A stretch of DNA of 49,665 bases from Actinomycetota bacterium (GTDB lineage Bacteria; Actinomycetota; Actinomycetes; Mycobacteriales; Pseudonocardiaceae). Made by a program: the position numbers and the translations under genes. Below are positions 1-8,483 of this stretch, one piece after another; position 1 is the stretch's first letter; each line of letters begins with the position of its first letter. The notes under the pieces are model-generated. The model made no database searches and was not told the DNA's origin. It worked only from the letters and a program-made list of their open reading frames with translations. The stretch covers positions 1-49,665 of the forward strand of contig JAJPIR010000155.1 in NCBI GenBank assembly GCA_021324675.1, in the 5' to 3' direction.

Positions 1-180
1 ACCGACCGCCGCGACGCCTTCGTGCTTACTCAGATTCTGGGTCTCGATTACGCCGCCGCCGCTGAGGTGTGCGGTTGCCCGGTCGGCACCATCAGATCCC
101 GGGTGGCCCGAGCGCGGGAAGACCTGGTGCGCGCGATGAACGCGCCCGGAGCGCGCGGCCGCCGCGCCGCCGGCCCCTGA
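1..180 (+). CDS. ECF-type RNA polymerase sigma factor, C-terminal part (5' end outside window)
   Basis: The reading frame is open from base 1 to TGA at 178-180 and encodes 59 residues. It matches sigma region 4: a helix-turn-helix with the pattern [20 protein letters not shown] followed by [10 protein letters not shown], which is the -35 recognition helix typical of extracytoplasmic-function sigma factors. Region 2 lies upstream of the window. Directly after it, on the other strand, lies a copper operon (CopD/CtaG protein and copper ATPase). Copper-linked ECF factors of the SigC type are known in actinobacteria, so a role in copper response is plausible, but that is inference from neighbourhood. 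The tail is Arg/Ala/Gly-rich and low in information. Confidence 0.85.
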   Translation, partial: TDRRDAFVLTQILGLDYAAAAEVCGCPVGTIRSRVARAREDLVRAMNAPGARGRRAAGP

Positions 181-256
181 CAAACTGTCGAGGGCGGCCA
201 CACCAAATCGGCATTCTCACACCTCGGCTTGTTTGACCTCAACCCGGTATGCACAT

Positions 257-2209
257 TCACAACCGGTCAAGGGCGGGGTAGGTCACCTCGTCGCCGGCCA
301 ACCGCGGATCTCGCCAAGCCACGGCGGCACCGTCGGATTCCGCCCGGTCGGCGCGAGTCCAGCGCACGACCAGGACCACTACGGTGACCATGACCGCCAC
401 TTCGCCCAGCGCCCAGCCCAGCACCGCGCCCCGCCGCTGGTCGGCAAGCAGATCGGTAAGGAAAGGCAGCTGCAGGGCGCCGTAGAACTGCGCTGCAACA
501 GGCGTTGCGCGGCCGAGCAACCACGCGGAGAAGCCGGCGTGCAGCGCCATCACAGCGAACACCATCACGATCCGCCCGATCGCGGGCAGGCCACGTTCAC
601 CCACGCTGTATCCCAGCACCGGCCAGAACAGCGCCAGCCCGGTGCCCAGGAAGGCCACGTCCATGGCCAGATGTGCCCAATGCTCCAGCACGATCGACCC
701 GAACAACCCGGTCGGGTAGAGCCCGAACAGCGTGACCGCCACCGCCGTCCAGGCCACCGCAGGGTGTCGGGCCAGCCGCACGGCAGGCGCGTCCAGCAGG
801 CTGAGCAGCCTGCTGCGCAGTCCTGCGCGGGTCACCTCCAGGGCCAGCGAGATGCCGTGCCCGAGCACCACCAGTACCGGTACCAGCGTGGCAAGCAGCA
901 TGTGATCGACCATGTGCACGCTGAACACCGCATGTCCATAGCTGGCCAAGCCGGAGGACGTCGTCACCAGCAGTACGGCGCACCCGCCGAGCCAGCAACC
1001 GGTCCACGCCGCGGGCCACGACCGCCCGTCTCGCCGTAGCCGGCGCACGCCAAGCAGGTAGGCCCCGGCCGCGAGCAACGCAACAGGCCCGAAGACGAGA
1101 TCCAGCCGCCAGTGCAGCACCAGGTCCGCCACGGTGAGATGCGGCGGCAGCTCATATCCCAGCAGGTACACCAGTCGGCTGGGCTGGTAGCCGGCCTGGG
1201 CCGGAGGGAACAGCCGGGTCAACGCGGTGCCCACCGCGGCGGCAGCAGCCAGCAGCAGCAATTCCACCCCGGCCAGCCACAGCGCCGCAGCAGGCCCGGA
1301 CCGGGCACGGGCGACCCGGCGGCCCCACCAGCCCGCGACGGCCAAGCCAGCCAGCAATATCGCGCTGGCCAGCACCAGCAACCCGTAGCCGCTGCGAAAG
1401 ACCTCCGATACGTTGATCGCCAACGCGGCAGCCACCAGCCCGTAGCCGCCAACCACCAGCAGCGAGCATGTCGCGATCACGCCATGGCGGCGCAGCATCA
1501 GCTCCCGGGCCGCCTGGCTGGGCCTGCGGCTGGGGATCAGCTCCACCACGACCGCCAGCGTGCTGCCCAGCCACACCACAGCTGCCAGGACGTGCAGGGT
1601 CAGCGCATCGCCTGCCCAGTCGTGGGACTGCTCGGCGTTGGTGGCCGTGGTCAAGGTGATCGGTAGCAGCCCGCCGACGGCCAGCACGAGCAGGCCGATC
1701 GCACTGCGCCAGGACAGCGCCCAACCCGCGCCGAGGGCTACCACCGCCGCGATCGCTGCAGCGATCGCCCACCCGCACGCCGCCTCAACGCTGTTGATAC
1801 TGGAAACCAGTGCGGTCGGCCGGCCCAGCAGCCGGGCTGGCGGGATCGCGGCGTTCTCTGCGGCGATGAGCACCGCCACCACGGCGCAGGCCACCGTCTG
1901 TACGGCCGCGCTACGCCGGGCCATCCGCAGCCCGGCGTAGCCGCGGGGCGAGACCGTGCCGTACGGATCACCGGGGCACAGCACCGCAGCCAGCAGCAGA
2001 TTCCCGATCGCCGCGGCGCCGGCGGCCAGTGCGATCACTCGAGCGGCAGGCAGCCCGGCATTGACCACCGCACCGAGGTCGCTGAGCCCGTAAAGCACCC
2101 CGACACTCGGCGCGAAGGTGGCCAGCAACCCACCGGTGAGCATGCCCACCGCGATCAGCCCGGCGGCCACGGCAAGCCATGCCTGGCGGGACGCGCGAGC
2201 CCCAATCAC
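257..2209 (-). CDS. CopD / CtaG (caa3-type cytochrome oxidase assembly) fusion membrane protein
   Basis: A 650-residue polytopic membrane protein. The N-terminal half has many hydrophobic segments and a CopD-like stretch (roughly residues 200-340, copper import type). The C-terminal half (roughly 365-620) looks like the caa3_CtaG domain, with the histidine-rich membrane motif HMVDHMLL and a later LEHWAHLAMDV. CtaG proteins help insert copper into cytochrome oxidase; CopD proteins move copper across the membrane. The start overlaps the stop of the upstream copper ATPase by four bases (ATGA), so the two are translationally coupled. Fused CopD-CtaG proteins of this size are known in mycobacteria and relatives. 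Function in copper delivery to oxidase is inferred from the families and the operon. Confidence 0.88.
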   Translation of the reverse strand: MIGARASRQAWLAVAAGLIAVGMLTGGLLATFAPSVGVLYGLSDLGAVVNAGLPAARVIALAAGAAAIGNLLLAAVLCPGDPYGTVSPRGYAGLRMARRSAAVQTVACAVVAVLIAAENAAIPPARLLGRPTALVSSINSVEAACGWAIAAAIAAVVALGAGWALSWRSAIGLLVLAVGGLLPITLTTATNAEQSHDWAGDALTLHVLAAVVWLGSTLAVVVELIPSRRPSQAARELMLRRHGVIATCSLLVVGGYGLVAAALAINVSEVFRSGYGLLVLASAILLAGLAVAGWWGRRVARARSGPAAALWLAGVELLLLAAAAAVGTALTRLFPPAQAGYQPSRLVYLLGYELPPHLTVADLVLHWRLDLVFGPVALLAAGAYLLGVRRLRRDGRSWPAAWTGCWLGGCAVLLVTTSSGLASYGHAVFSVHMVDHMLLATLVPVLVVLGHGISLALEVTRAGLRSRLLSLLDAPAVRLARHPAVAWTAVAVTLFGLYPTGLFGSIVLEHWAHLAMDVAFLGTGLALFWPVLGYSVGERGLPAIGRIVMVFAVMALHAGFSAWLLGRATPVAAQFYGALQLPFLTDLLADQRRGAVLGWALGEVAVMVTVVVLVVRWTRADRAESDGAAVAWRDPRLAGDEVTYPALDRL

Positions 2210-4419
2210 GACGGGCTACTTGGGCGGAACTGCCGCAACCGCAGGCTGTGGGACACCACAAATACCGACGACAAGGCCATCGCCGCACCGGCGATCAGCG
2301 GGTTCACCAGCCCTGCCATGGCCAGCGGAAGCGCTGCGACGTTGTAGCCGAATGCCCACACCAGGTTCCACCGGATGGTGCGGTGGGTTCGCCGGGCCAG
2401 CTGCACCGCGTCGGCGACGATGAGCAGGTGCTCGCGGCCCAGCACGATGTCGGCGGCCTCGATGGCCGCGTCCGTGCCACGCCCGATCGCCATGCCCAGG
2501 TCGGCCGCGGCCAAAGCGGCGGCATCGTTGATCCCGTCTCCAACGACCGCGACGGTGTGGCCCTCACGCTGTAGCCGCCGCACGACCTCGACCTTGTCTT
2601 CCGGCAGCGCCTCGGCGACCACCGTTTCAATGCCCACCTCAGCAGCGACCGCAGCGGTGGTACGGGCGTTGTCACCGGTCAGCAGGATTGGCCGCAGGCC
2701 AAGCCGGCGCAGCGCCGTCACCGCGGCCCGACCGCTGGGGCGCACCTGGTCGGCGACAGCGAGCAACCCCTGCACGGCGCCATCCCAGCCGGCCAGCACC
2801 ACCGTCACGCCGCGGTCCTCCAGCTCGCGCCGGCAGTTTTCCAAGTGCTCCGGGACGGTGTAGCCGTACTCGGCCAGCATGCCCGCCCGGCCCAGCACCA
2901 CTGCACGGCCGCCGACCGATCCCCGCGCGCCCGAACCAGGCAGCGCCTCGAATCCCGTCACGGGCGCCAACTCGCCGGTGCGGTGCGCTGCGGCGGCGGT
3001 GATGGCCGCGGCGATGGGATGCTCGGAGGCGTGCTCGACGGCCCCCGCGACCGCGAGCAGCTCGTCTTCGGGCACACCGGGAACCGGTTGCACCTGTACC
3101 AGGCGCATTCGCCCTTCGGTCAGGGTGCCGGTCTTGTCGAAAACGACGGTGTCGACGCGCCGGGTGGACTCCAGCGCGTGCGGACCCTTGATGAAGATCC
3201 CCAGCGCCGCTCCGCGGCCGGTGCCGACCAGAATCGCGGTCGGGGTCGCCAGCCCCAGCGCGCACGGGCACGCCACCACCAGCACGGCCACCGCAGCGGT
3301 GATCGCTGCTCCGGCAGGTCGCCCAGCGGCCACCCACCCGGTCACGGTCGCCGCCGCCAGCACCAGCACGGCGGGCACGAACACCGCCGCGACGCGGTCG
3401 GCGAGTCGCTGCACCGCCGCCTTGCCGTCCTGGGCCTGCTCGACCAGCCGGGTCATCCGGGCCAGCTGGGTGTCGGCGCCGACCCTGGTGGCGCGCAAGA
3501 CCAGCCGGCCACCGGCGTTGATCGTGCCCCCGATCACCTCATCGCCCTCGTCGACCTCGCGCGGTATCGGCTCCCCGGTGACCATGCTGGTGTCCAGCGC
3601 CGAGCGTCCTTCCTCCACGACCGCGTCAGTGGCGATCTTCTCGCCGGGGCGGGCCAGGAACCGGTCACCGACCATCAGGTCACTGACCGGGATGCGGACG
3701 GCCCCGCCCTCGCGCAGCACCTCCACGTCCTTGGCACCCAACGCCAGCAGGGCGCGCATCGCCGCGCCCGCAGACCGTTTCGCTCGTGCCTCGAAGTACC
3801 GGCCGGCCAGCAGGAAGGTGGTGACCCCGGCCGCGACGTCCAGGTACAGGTCATGGTCCCCGCCGGCCAGGACGGACAACCCGCGACCCAGGCCCGGCTC
3901 GACCGGACCTCCGCGCATCATCACCCACAGCGACCATACCGACGACGCCATCACACCGACCGAGACCAGGGTGTCCATGGAGGCTGTGCGGTGGCGTAAC
4001 CCGTTGAGTGCAGCCCGGTGGAACGGCCATGCGCACCAGCCCACCACGGGCGCGGCCAGCAGCAGGCATACCCACTGCCAACCGGTAAAGCGCAGCTCCG
4101 GGAACAGTGACCAGGCCAGCGACAAGTCGCACAGCGGCACCCCGATCACGGCGGCCACCGCCAACCGCCGGCGCAGGTCCGCGACCCGAGCATCCGCAGA
4201 GGCCTGCTCCGCGCCGCTCGCGTCGCAGATGTCATCGACCCGCTGCGCGGCGTATCCGGCGCGCTCGACCTGCTCGAGGAGCGCCCGAGGATCGGTGCCG
4301 GCGGAGCAGTGTACCCGGGCCCGCTCGGTGGCGTAGTTGACCGTCGCCTGCACACCAGGGAGCTTGTTCAGGCTGCGCTCTACCCGCGCCGCGCAGGCCG
4401 CGCAGGTCATCCCCCCCAC
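2206..4419 (-). CDS. copA: Copper-translocating P1B-type ATPase
   Basis: Encodes 737 residues from a GTG. Order of features: one heavy-metal-associated domain with GMTCAAC (residues 3-9), transmembrane helices, the actuator motif TGEP (281-284), the ion-site CPC (384-386), the phosphorylation motif DKTGT (428-432), SEHP (465-468), TGDN (581), GDGIND (627-632), and the last helices with YN (692) and MALSS (714-718). CPC with YN and MxxSS is the signature of Cu(I) exporters. The frame stays open upstream of the GTG and reads DLRHYEIRV, which looks like the first strand of the metal-binding domain, so the true start may be an upstream non-ATG codon (a CTG lies near 4500). It is first in an operon with the CopD/CtaG gene. 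Confidence 0.93.
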   Translation of the reverse strand: MGGMTCAACAARVERSLNKLPGVQATVNYATERARVHCSAGTDPRALLEQVERAGYAAQRVDDICDASGAEQASADARVADLRRRLAVAAVIGVPLCDLSLAWSLFPELRFTGWQWVCLLLAAPVVGWCAWPFHRAALNGLRHRTASMDTLVSVGVMASSVWSLWVMMRGGPVEPGLGRGLSVLAGGDHDLYLDVAAGVTTFLLAGRYFEARAKRSAGAAMRALLALGAKDVEVLREGGAVRIPVSDLMVGDRFLARPGEKIATDAVVEEGRSALDTSMVTGEPIPREVDEGDEVIGGTINAGGRLVLRATRVGADTQLARMTRLVEQAQDGKAAVQRLADRVAAVFVPAVLVLAAATVTGWVAAGRPAGAAITAAVAVLVVACPCALGLATPTAILVGTGRGAALGIFIKGPHALESTRRVDTVVFDKTGTLTEGRMRLVQVQPVPGVPEDELLAVAGAVEHASEHPIAAAITAAAAHRTGELAPVTGFEALPGSGARGSVGGRAVVLGRAGMLAEYGYTVPEHLENCRRELEDRGVTVVLAGWDGAVQGLLAVADQVRPSGRAAVTALRRLGLRPILLTGDNARTTAAVAAEVGIETVVAEALPEDKVEVVRRLQREGHTVAVVGDGINDAAALAAADLGMAIGRGTDAAIEAADIVLGREHLLIVADAVQLARRTHRTIRWNLVWAFGYNVAALPLAMAGLVNPLIAGAAMALSSVFVVSHSLRLRQFRPSSPS

Positions 4420-4544
4420 CCGGATCTCGTAGTGCCGAAGGTCCGACGAGACCCGCGGGGTCGTGGTGCCGGTCGTCTCCCATCCCCTCCCGTCAAAGAT
4501 CAGGGGTCGAGATCAGGCTAACCGTCCGCACTTGTCGCGGCGCA

Positions 4545-4680
4545 AACGCACCACCTACTGTGCGACACGCAACGGTGCGAGGAAGCCGGTGAGAATCCGG
4601 CGCGGTCGCGCCACTGTGATCGGGCGCTCCCCTGCCCGGAGCCAGACCTTCGGCCGTTGCGCAGCTCAGTCCTGCCAGGG
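4545..4680 (+). promoter_or_regulatory. Cobalamin (B12) riboswitch upstream of cbiM
   Basis: The leader contains the conserved core seen in B12 riboswitches: GGTGCGAGGAAGCCGGTGAG, then AATCCGGCGCGGTCGCGCCA and CTGTG, and downstream the GAGCCAGACC segment. It lies 5' of cbiM on the same strand with a fitting spacing. Known behaviour of the class is to shut down expression when adenosylcobalamin is bound. Exact boundaries are approximate because the peripheral stems were not folded. Confidence 0.93.
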
Positions 4681-4705
4681 ACGCGTCATCCCCAAGGAGT
4701 TGGCC

Positions 4706-5350
4706 ATGCACATCCCCGACGGTTTCGTGTCTCCAGCCGTCGCCATTGCCGGAGGCGCGGTAGCCGTCGCCGGGCTTGCACTGTGTGTGCGCCGCGCCGG
4801 CCGGGACGCCACCGAGCAGCAACTGCCGCTGGCCGGCCTGTCCGCCGCGGCGTTCCTGGTGCTCAGCGCGCCAGTCATCCCCATCGCGGTGGGCACCGAA
4901 GGCCACCTGCTGGGCGGCACGCTGGCCGTGACGCTGCTGGGCCCCTGGCTGGGACCGGTGGTGATTACCGTCGTCACGGTGGTCCAAGCCCTGTTCTTCG
5001 GCGATGGCGGGCTGTCCACGCTCGGACTCAACGTGGTGAACCTGGCACTGGTACCAGCCGCCGTGGGCTACCCGGTACTGCTCGGGCTGCGCAGGCTGCT
5101 GCCGCGCGGGCCGGTCGGCCTGGCCGTGGCCGCCGGGGTGGCCGCTGCGATTTCGGTGCTCACCGCGGCCGGGCTGTTCACCCTGGAGTATGCGGTGGGC
5201 GGTGCCGCTGCGCTGCCGCTGCGCACCGTCGCGATCTCCACCATCGGGGTGTACGCGGTGGTGGCTGTCGTCGAGGGCGTGGCCACCGCGCTGGTGGTCC
5301 GCGCGCTGCTGGCTCTGCGCTCTGACCTCGTGCCAGTAGCTAATCGGTGA
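4706..5350 (+). CDS. cbiM: Energy-coupling factor cobalt transporter, substrate-binding component CbiM
   Basis: Encodes 214 residues starting MHIPDGFVSP, the highly conserved N-terminus of CbiM/NikM whose free amino end and His2 help bind the metal. About six hydrophobic helices follow, with the loop EGHLLGGTLA that is also typical. An AAGGAG ribosome binding site lies eight bases before the ATG. CbiM imports Co(II) for cobalamin synthesis together with CbiN, CbiQ and the ATPase CbiO. None of these partners follows here: the next gene is a TetR regulator in its own context. The riboswitch upstream supports cobalt over nickel as substrate. The protein must either use partner subunits encoded elsewhere or act alone. 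Confidence 0.94.
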   Translation: MHIPDGFVSPAVAIAGGAVAVAGLALCVRRAGRDATEQQLPLAGLSAAAFLVLSAPVIPIAVGTEGHLLGGTLAVTLLGPWLGPVVITVVTVVQALFFGDGGLSTLGLNVVNLALVPAAVGYPVLLGLRRLLPRGPVGLAVAAGVAAAISVLTAAGLFTLEYAVGGAAALPLRTVAISTIGVYAVVAVVEGVATALVVRALLALRSDLVPVANR

Positions 5351-5371
5351 CGCCCGACCGGCGGAGACGCC

Positions 5372-5430
5372 GTGAACTCGACGCCGCCGACGTTTGAGGT
5401 GCCGCTACACGTCGGTCTTGTCGAGTTCAC
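5372..5430. repeat. 59-bp palindromic repeat, family A, copy 1
   Basis: The arms GTGAACTCGAC (5372-5382) and GTCGAGTTCAC (5420-5430) are perfect inverted repeats of 11 bp around a 37-bp centre. The same arms, spaced to give exactly 59 bp and flanked by similar bases (GCC before, ACACTGCCG-like after), recur at 40132-40190. A third, degenerate half is at 5517-5527. It lies just after cbiM and could act as a terminator, but its recurrence argues for a dispersed intergenic element. Confidence 0.75.
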
Positions 5431-5473
5431 GACACTGCCGGGATTGTCGGGGCCGACCGGCAGGGCGTGATCC

Positions 5474-5527
5474 CGTGACCCACGAGCTGACTTTGGGGAC
5501 GTTCCCCGCGTCGCCTGTCGAGTTCAC
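5474..5527. repeat. Degenerate copy of palindromic repeat family A
   Basis: The right arm GTCGAGTTCAC is intact at 5517-5527. The left arm near 5474 (GTGACCCACGAG) is degraded. The interior also holds GGGGACGTTCCCC, a smaller hairpin. It lies directly before the TetR gene, so it may contribute to that gene's leader. Confidence 0.5.
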
Positions 5528-5581
5528 GGCGCCATGCGGGGTGGCGTCGACGATGGCGAGGAAGCGAGCACACTGATCGGT

Positions 5582-6262
5582 GTGAGCCGGCCGTCCCCTC
5601 GACAGGTCCCCCGTGCGGCACCCCCCCGGCGCCGGCTGTCGTCCGAGGCGCGACGGGAGGAGTTGCTGGAAGCGGCGCTGCAGGAGTTCAGCAGCCGCGG
5701 TTACTACCTCACGCAGATGGAACACGTCGCGGCGCGTGCCGGGGTGAGCAAGGCGCTGGTGTACCAGCACTTCCCGAGCAAGGAGGAGCTGTTCGCCGCG
5801 GTGACCCAGCAAGTGGTGGAGGGTTTCATGGGACGGCTGCCTGCCGTACTGAGCAAGGCCGACGATGCCCTCGGCGCCTGGCGTGGAGTGGTGCGGCTGC
5901 TGTGCGATCTAGTCAGCGAACGCCCGGCCGCCTGGGCGCTGGTCGCGCGGCATCTGGACAACCCTGAGCTTGGCGCGTCGCTGCGGCGGCTGCGCGAGCA
6001 GGTCATCGAGGTGTTCGCGGCGGTTCTCGCGAGCTACTACGAGCCGGGCCCGACCGCGCCGCCACTGTCCAAGGACGAGGTATTTGCGCAAGCCCGGCTG
6101 ACCGTGCCGTTGTTGATGGGTGGGCTGCAAGGGCTGATGTCCTGGTGGCTGGAGCATCCAGAAGTACCGCGCGTGAAGGTGGAAGCCAGGGCGGTCGACG
6201 TGGGGTGGCTGGGCCTGGACCGGATCCGCCATGGCGAGTGGCTTCCTCTTGCTGATGACTGA
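5582..6262 (+). CDS. TetR-family transcriptional regulator
   Basis: Encodes 226 residues from GTG at 5582; the frame is open further upstream to an ATG at 5534, but the extra 16 residues look non-conserved. The N-terminal helix-turn-helix is clear: RREELLEAALQEFSSRGYY, then AARAGVSKALVYQHFPSKEE (about residues 20-70), the classic TetR pattern. The C-terminal ligand domain cannot be assigned to a substrate. The diiron oxygenase gene follows after 47 bases on the same strand, so the two probably form one operon. The stop codon lies inside a palindrome (6258-6271) that could be this protein's operator. Confidence 0.9.
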   Translation: MSRPSPRQVPRAAPPRRRLSSEARREELLEAALQEFSSRGYYLTQMEHVAARAGVSKALVYQHFPSKEELFAAVTQQVVEGFMGRLPAVLSKADDALGAWRGVVRLLCDLVSERPAAWALVARHLDNPELGASLRRLREQVIEVFAAVLASYYEPGPTAPPLSKDEVFAQARLTVPLLMGGLQGLMSWWLEHPEVPRVKVEARAVDVGWLGLDRIRHGEWLPLADD

Positions 6263-6271
6263 CGAGTCAGT
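6258..6271. promoter_or_regulatory. Palindromic operator candidate between TetR and the diiron oxygenase
   Basis: ACTGAC-GA-GTCAGT is a perfect inverted repeat that overlaps the TetR stop codon. Directly after it, GTTAC and GTAAC flank CTTGGAC, and CCTTGG/CCAAGG form a wider inverted pair. Such sites in front of a TetR-linked gene are often operators. The same half-sites occur at 43568-43584 in front of another TetR gene. Binding is inferred. Confidence 0.45.
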
Positions 6272-6309
6272 TACCTTGGACGTAACCGATCGTTCCAAGG
6301 AGGCCGTAG

Positions 6310-7227
6310 ATGTCTGTGACTAGCACCGTCGACACGATGGCCAGCCCCGTTCCCGACCGTGAAGTCACCGCCCAGCGGCTGCTGAAGACCTCGGCGAAGC
6401 ACTCGTACGATCCCGCCGTCGAAGTCGATTGGGACGCCCCCCTCGCGCCGGACCGCTACTTCCTCGACCCGCACCGCAGTTCCCTCTACGGCACCGCGCT
6501 GTGGGAGCGGATGAGCGAGGAGCAGCGCATCGAGCTGACCAAGCATGAACTGGCCAGCTTCTACAACATGGGCATCTGGTTCGAGACGATCCTCATGCAG
6601 ATGCTCATCCGGCACGTTTACGACCGTCCCAAGGGCAGCGCGCATGCCCGGTACGCCTACACCGAGATCGGCGATGAGTGCCGGCACTCGGTGATGTTCT
6701 CTCGAGCGGCAGAAAAGTTCGGTGGCTCGGACTACAACCCCGGCTGGTTCGTCAACCACCTCGGCCGGTTGCTCAAGACCACCTCCACCAACACCCTGAC
6801 CTTCGGTGGCGCGATCTACGTCGAGGAAATCCTCGATGCGCTGCAACGCGAGCAGATGGCAGATGAGGCACTGCAACCGATCGTGCAGAAGGTGTCGTGG
6901 ATCCACGTCGTTGAGGAAGCCCGGCACATCCGCTACGCCCGAGAAGAACTCCAGCGCCAGTGGCCCCGGCTGGGCCTGCTGGGCCGGGCCTACAGCCGCT
7001 TCATCCTCGCCCTGGTCGTCTACTTCTCCACCACCAGGCTGATCGACCCGAAGGTCTACGCGGCGGTCGGCCTGGATGCCGACGAGGCCGTCGCGGCTGC
7101 TGCTGCGAACCCGCACTGGCGCCAGACCAAGCAGTGGGCGGCGCGCAAGGTCGTCGATTTCTTCACCGAACTCGGCCTCATCCGCGGCCCCTGGAAATTC
7201 CTCTGGCGCCGCGCCGGCGTCATCTGA
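6310..7227 (+). CDS. AurF-like diiron oxygenase
   Basis: Encodes 305 residues. The ligand-type motifs of a carboxylate-bridged diiron four-helix bundle are visible: E in TKHELASFYN, EIGDECRHSVMF (ExxxH), EEILDAL, and HVVEEARHIRYARE (HxxxExxxH). This pattern matches the AurF / p-aminobenzoate N-oxygenase family, which oxidises amines or related substrates using O2; the substrate here is unknown. AAGGAGG lies nine bases before the ATG. It follows a TetR gene closely and is probably controlled by it. A GC-rich terminator follows the stop. No biosynthetic cluster genes surround it, so a housekeeping or detoxifying role is as likely as natural-product synthesis. Confidence 0.88.
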   Translation: MSVTSTVDTMASPVPDREVTAQRLLKTSAKHSYDPAVEVDWDAPLAPDRYFLDPHRSSLYGTALWERMSEEQRIELTKHELASFYNMGIWFETILMQMLIRHVYDRPKGSAHARYAYTEIGDECRHSVMFSRAAEKFGGSDYNPGWFVNHLGRLLKTTSTNTLTFGGAIYVEEILDALQREQMADEALQPIVQKVSWIHVVEEARHIRYAREELQRQWPRLGLLGRAYSRFILALVVYFSTTRLIDPKVYAAVGLDADEAVAAAAANPHWRQTKQWAARKVVDFFTELGLIRGPWKFLWRRAGVI

Positions 7228-7320
7228 CTTCTCCACCGCCTCGACCCGACATGCAGGCATACCGACCAGTGGGCAACCCTTGCAGTTGCCCGAGTAGCCA
7301 GGTGACCACCTGCTGCCAGC

Positions 7321-7358
7321 ACACCCCCCACCGGACCGGTGAGCCCGGCGGGGGGTGT
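7321..7358 (+). terminator. Hairpin terminator after the diiron oxygenase
   Basis: ACACCCCCC (7321-7329) pairs with GGGGGGTGT (7350-7358), extended inside by CCGG/CCGG. It ends in TT without a long U tract, as is common in actinomycetes. Confidence 0.65.
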
Positions 7359-8064
7359 TGGTAGCGGTAGGGCCAGCGCTGGTTCGGGGCTAAGTGGCGG
7401 CGTGGGGGTCGGCCCAGGCGCCACCACGTTGGTGAGGTCGCACCTCAGGGTCCGCGACGGCCGGCTGGCGGCCCTGGCCGGGTGGGTGCGGCGACCGTAC
7501 CAGCGCGTCGCAAGCCCAGCCTGCGGGAACAGCCCACCGTGTGGCGGGCGGTGAAATAGCTCGCCCAGATTCTGTGGGAGCTGATAAGTGTGCTGACGTT
7601 GTCAGCCACGGCTTGCTGTCCCGGTTCCACGATGGCTGCCGCTGCGGGTGTTGCTGCTCGCGCGCTTGGAAAGGCCCCTGCGGGTGCGCGGCGCCATGCG
7701 CGGCGGTGCGGGTGCATACCCGCGTCGTGCAACCACCTCGGTGGCGGCCATTAAACACGGATAGCGCCGTCCTTTTTGTCCCGTAACTTTTGCGGTTTGC
7801 GCGGCGACACACAAGCGAACAGTCCGTGTCATGGTTCGGACCGCCAAGGAGGGGGAATGCCCATGAGCGGGTGGGGACCATCGCATAAGCGCTAGCAAAG
7901 CGGTTCACTTTATTTCCTGCCGTCATCGGCCGTTCCCGAACGCTTTCCCGCACTTCCGGCGGTTTCCAGATGTTTGCCGTATCCGGGCGGGAATTAACGC
8001 CGCCGAATAGCTTTCCAGCAGGGGAAGACGGGCGACGTCACCCATACTTTGAAGGAGCCGTTAA
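7359..8064. other. Gene-poor stretch
   Basis: Several reading frames are open because of high GC, but none resembles a family I know or has convincing codon use. The stretch becomes AT-richer from about 7740. Inside it is one very short ORF with a strong ribosome binding site (7857-7895, listed separately). A 40-codon frame from ATG 7631 encoding RCGCIPASCNHLGGGH near its end has no ribosome binding site and is not called. Confidence 0.5.
7857..7895 (+). CDS. Possible 12-residue micropeptide or leader peptide
   Basis: A near-ideal ribosome binding site, AAGGAGGGGG, lies two bases before an ATG that opens MPMSGWGPSHKR and then TAG. A second ATG two codons later, at 7863, has the better spacing (SGWGPSHKR). 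So strong a site in front of so short a frame suggests translation, perhaps as a leader peptide for the small gene at 8065. There is no homology support, and chance cannot be excluded. Confidence 0.3.
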   Translation: MPMSGWGPSHKR

Positions 8065-8265
8065 ATGACAAAAGTGATCAGGCCGGGGCTTCACGACGGG
8101 CGCCCCGGGGATGCAGCCAATGAGCCGGAGGGCCGGTCGATCGGCGCCCACTACACGAATAATCCGGGTTGCAAAGGCGCCTCAATGACCGAAAGCTACG
8201 TCAACATTTGGACGGGTGACTATCACCTCAACTGTAACTGCTGCGAGCGGGTGGTGTACGAATGA
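8065..8265 (+). CDS. Small protein with cysteine-rich C-terminus, unknown
   Basis: Encodes 66 residues. GAAGGAG lies seven bases before the ATG, and the local DNA is less GC-rich than its neighbours. The N-terminal 30 residues are charged and Gly/Pro-rich. The C-terminal part contains GCKGASMTESY, WTGDYHLNCNCCERVVYE, with four cysteines (one single, then C-x-CC) and several Ser/Thr. No known domain is visible. Its size and layout fit a small metal-binding protein or a ribosomal peptide precursor with a leader and a Cys/Ser/Thr-rich core, but no modifying enzyme is nearby. An 18-codon frame overlaps its stop by ATGA. Confidence 0.5.
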   Translation: MTKVIRPGLHDGRPGDAANEPEGRSIGAHYTNNPGCKGASMTESYVNIWTGDYHLNCNCCERVVYE

Positions 8266-8318
8266 GCGACGAGCCGGAGTGGCGCTCGATAGCTTCCGCT
8301 AATTTCGGCGGAAGTTAA
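8262..8318 (+). CDS. 18-residue ORF overlapping the previous stop (ATGA)
   Basis: ATG 8262 overlaps TGA 8263-8265 of the upstream small gene. It encodes MSDEPEWRSIASANFGGS and ends in TAA. The overlap would allow translational coupling. It might instead be the remnant of a longer gene cut by mutation. There is no independent ribosome binding site beyond the upstream coding sequence. Confidence 0.25.
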   Translation: MSDEPEWRSIASANFGGS

Positions 8319-8483
8319 GCGGACTCAGCGGCGCCGTCGACAACCCCCGGCGCCATCTACGCCGTTCCCGGTCGTCGTTCGGGCCATCACCGTGGCGGCT
8401 GACCCACTCGTAGGCGCCCGCGGTGAAGACCGTGGTGGGATGGCCCAGCAGCGTCATGCCCACTACGTAGCTCATGAGCAGAC

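Noticed and set aside
7390-7953. Leftward 187-codon open frame in the gene-poor stretch
   Set aside because: No family similarity, poor amino-acid make-up and no ribosome binding site; long open frames arise by chance at this GC content.
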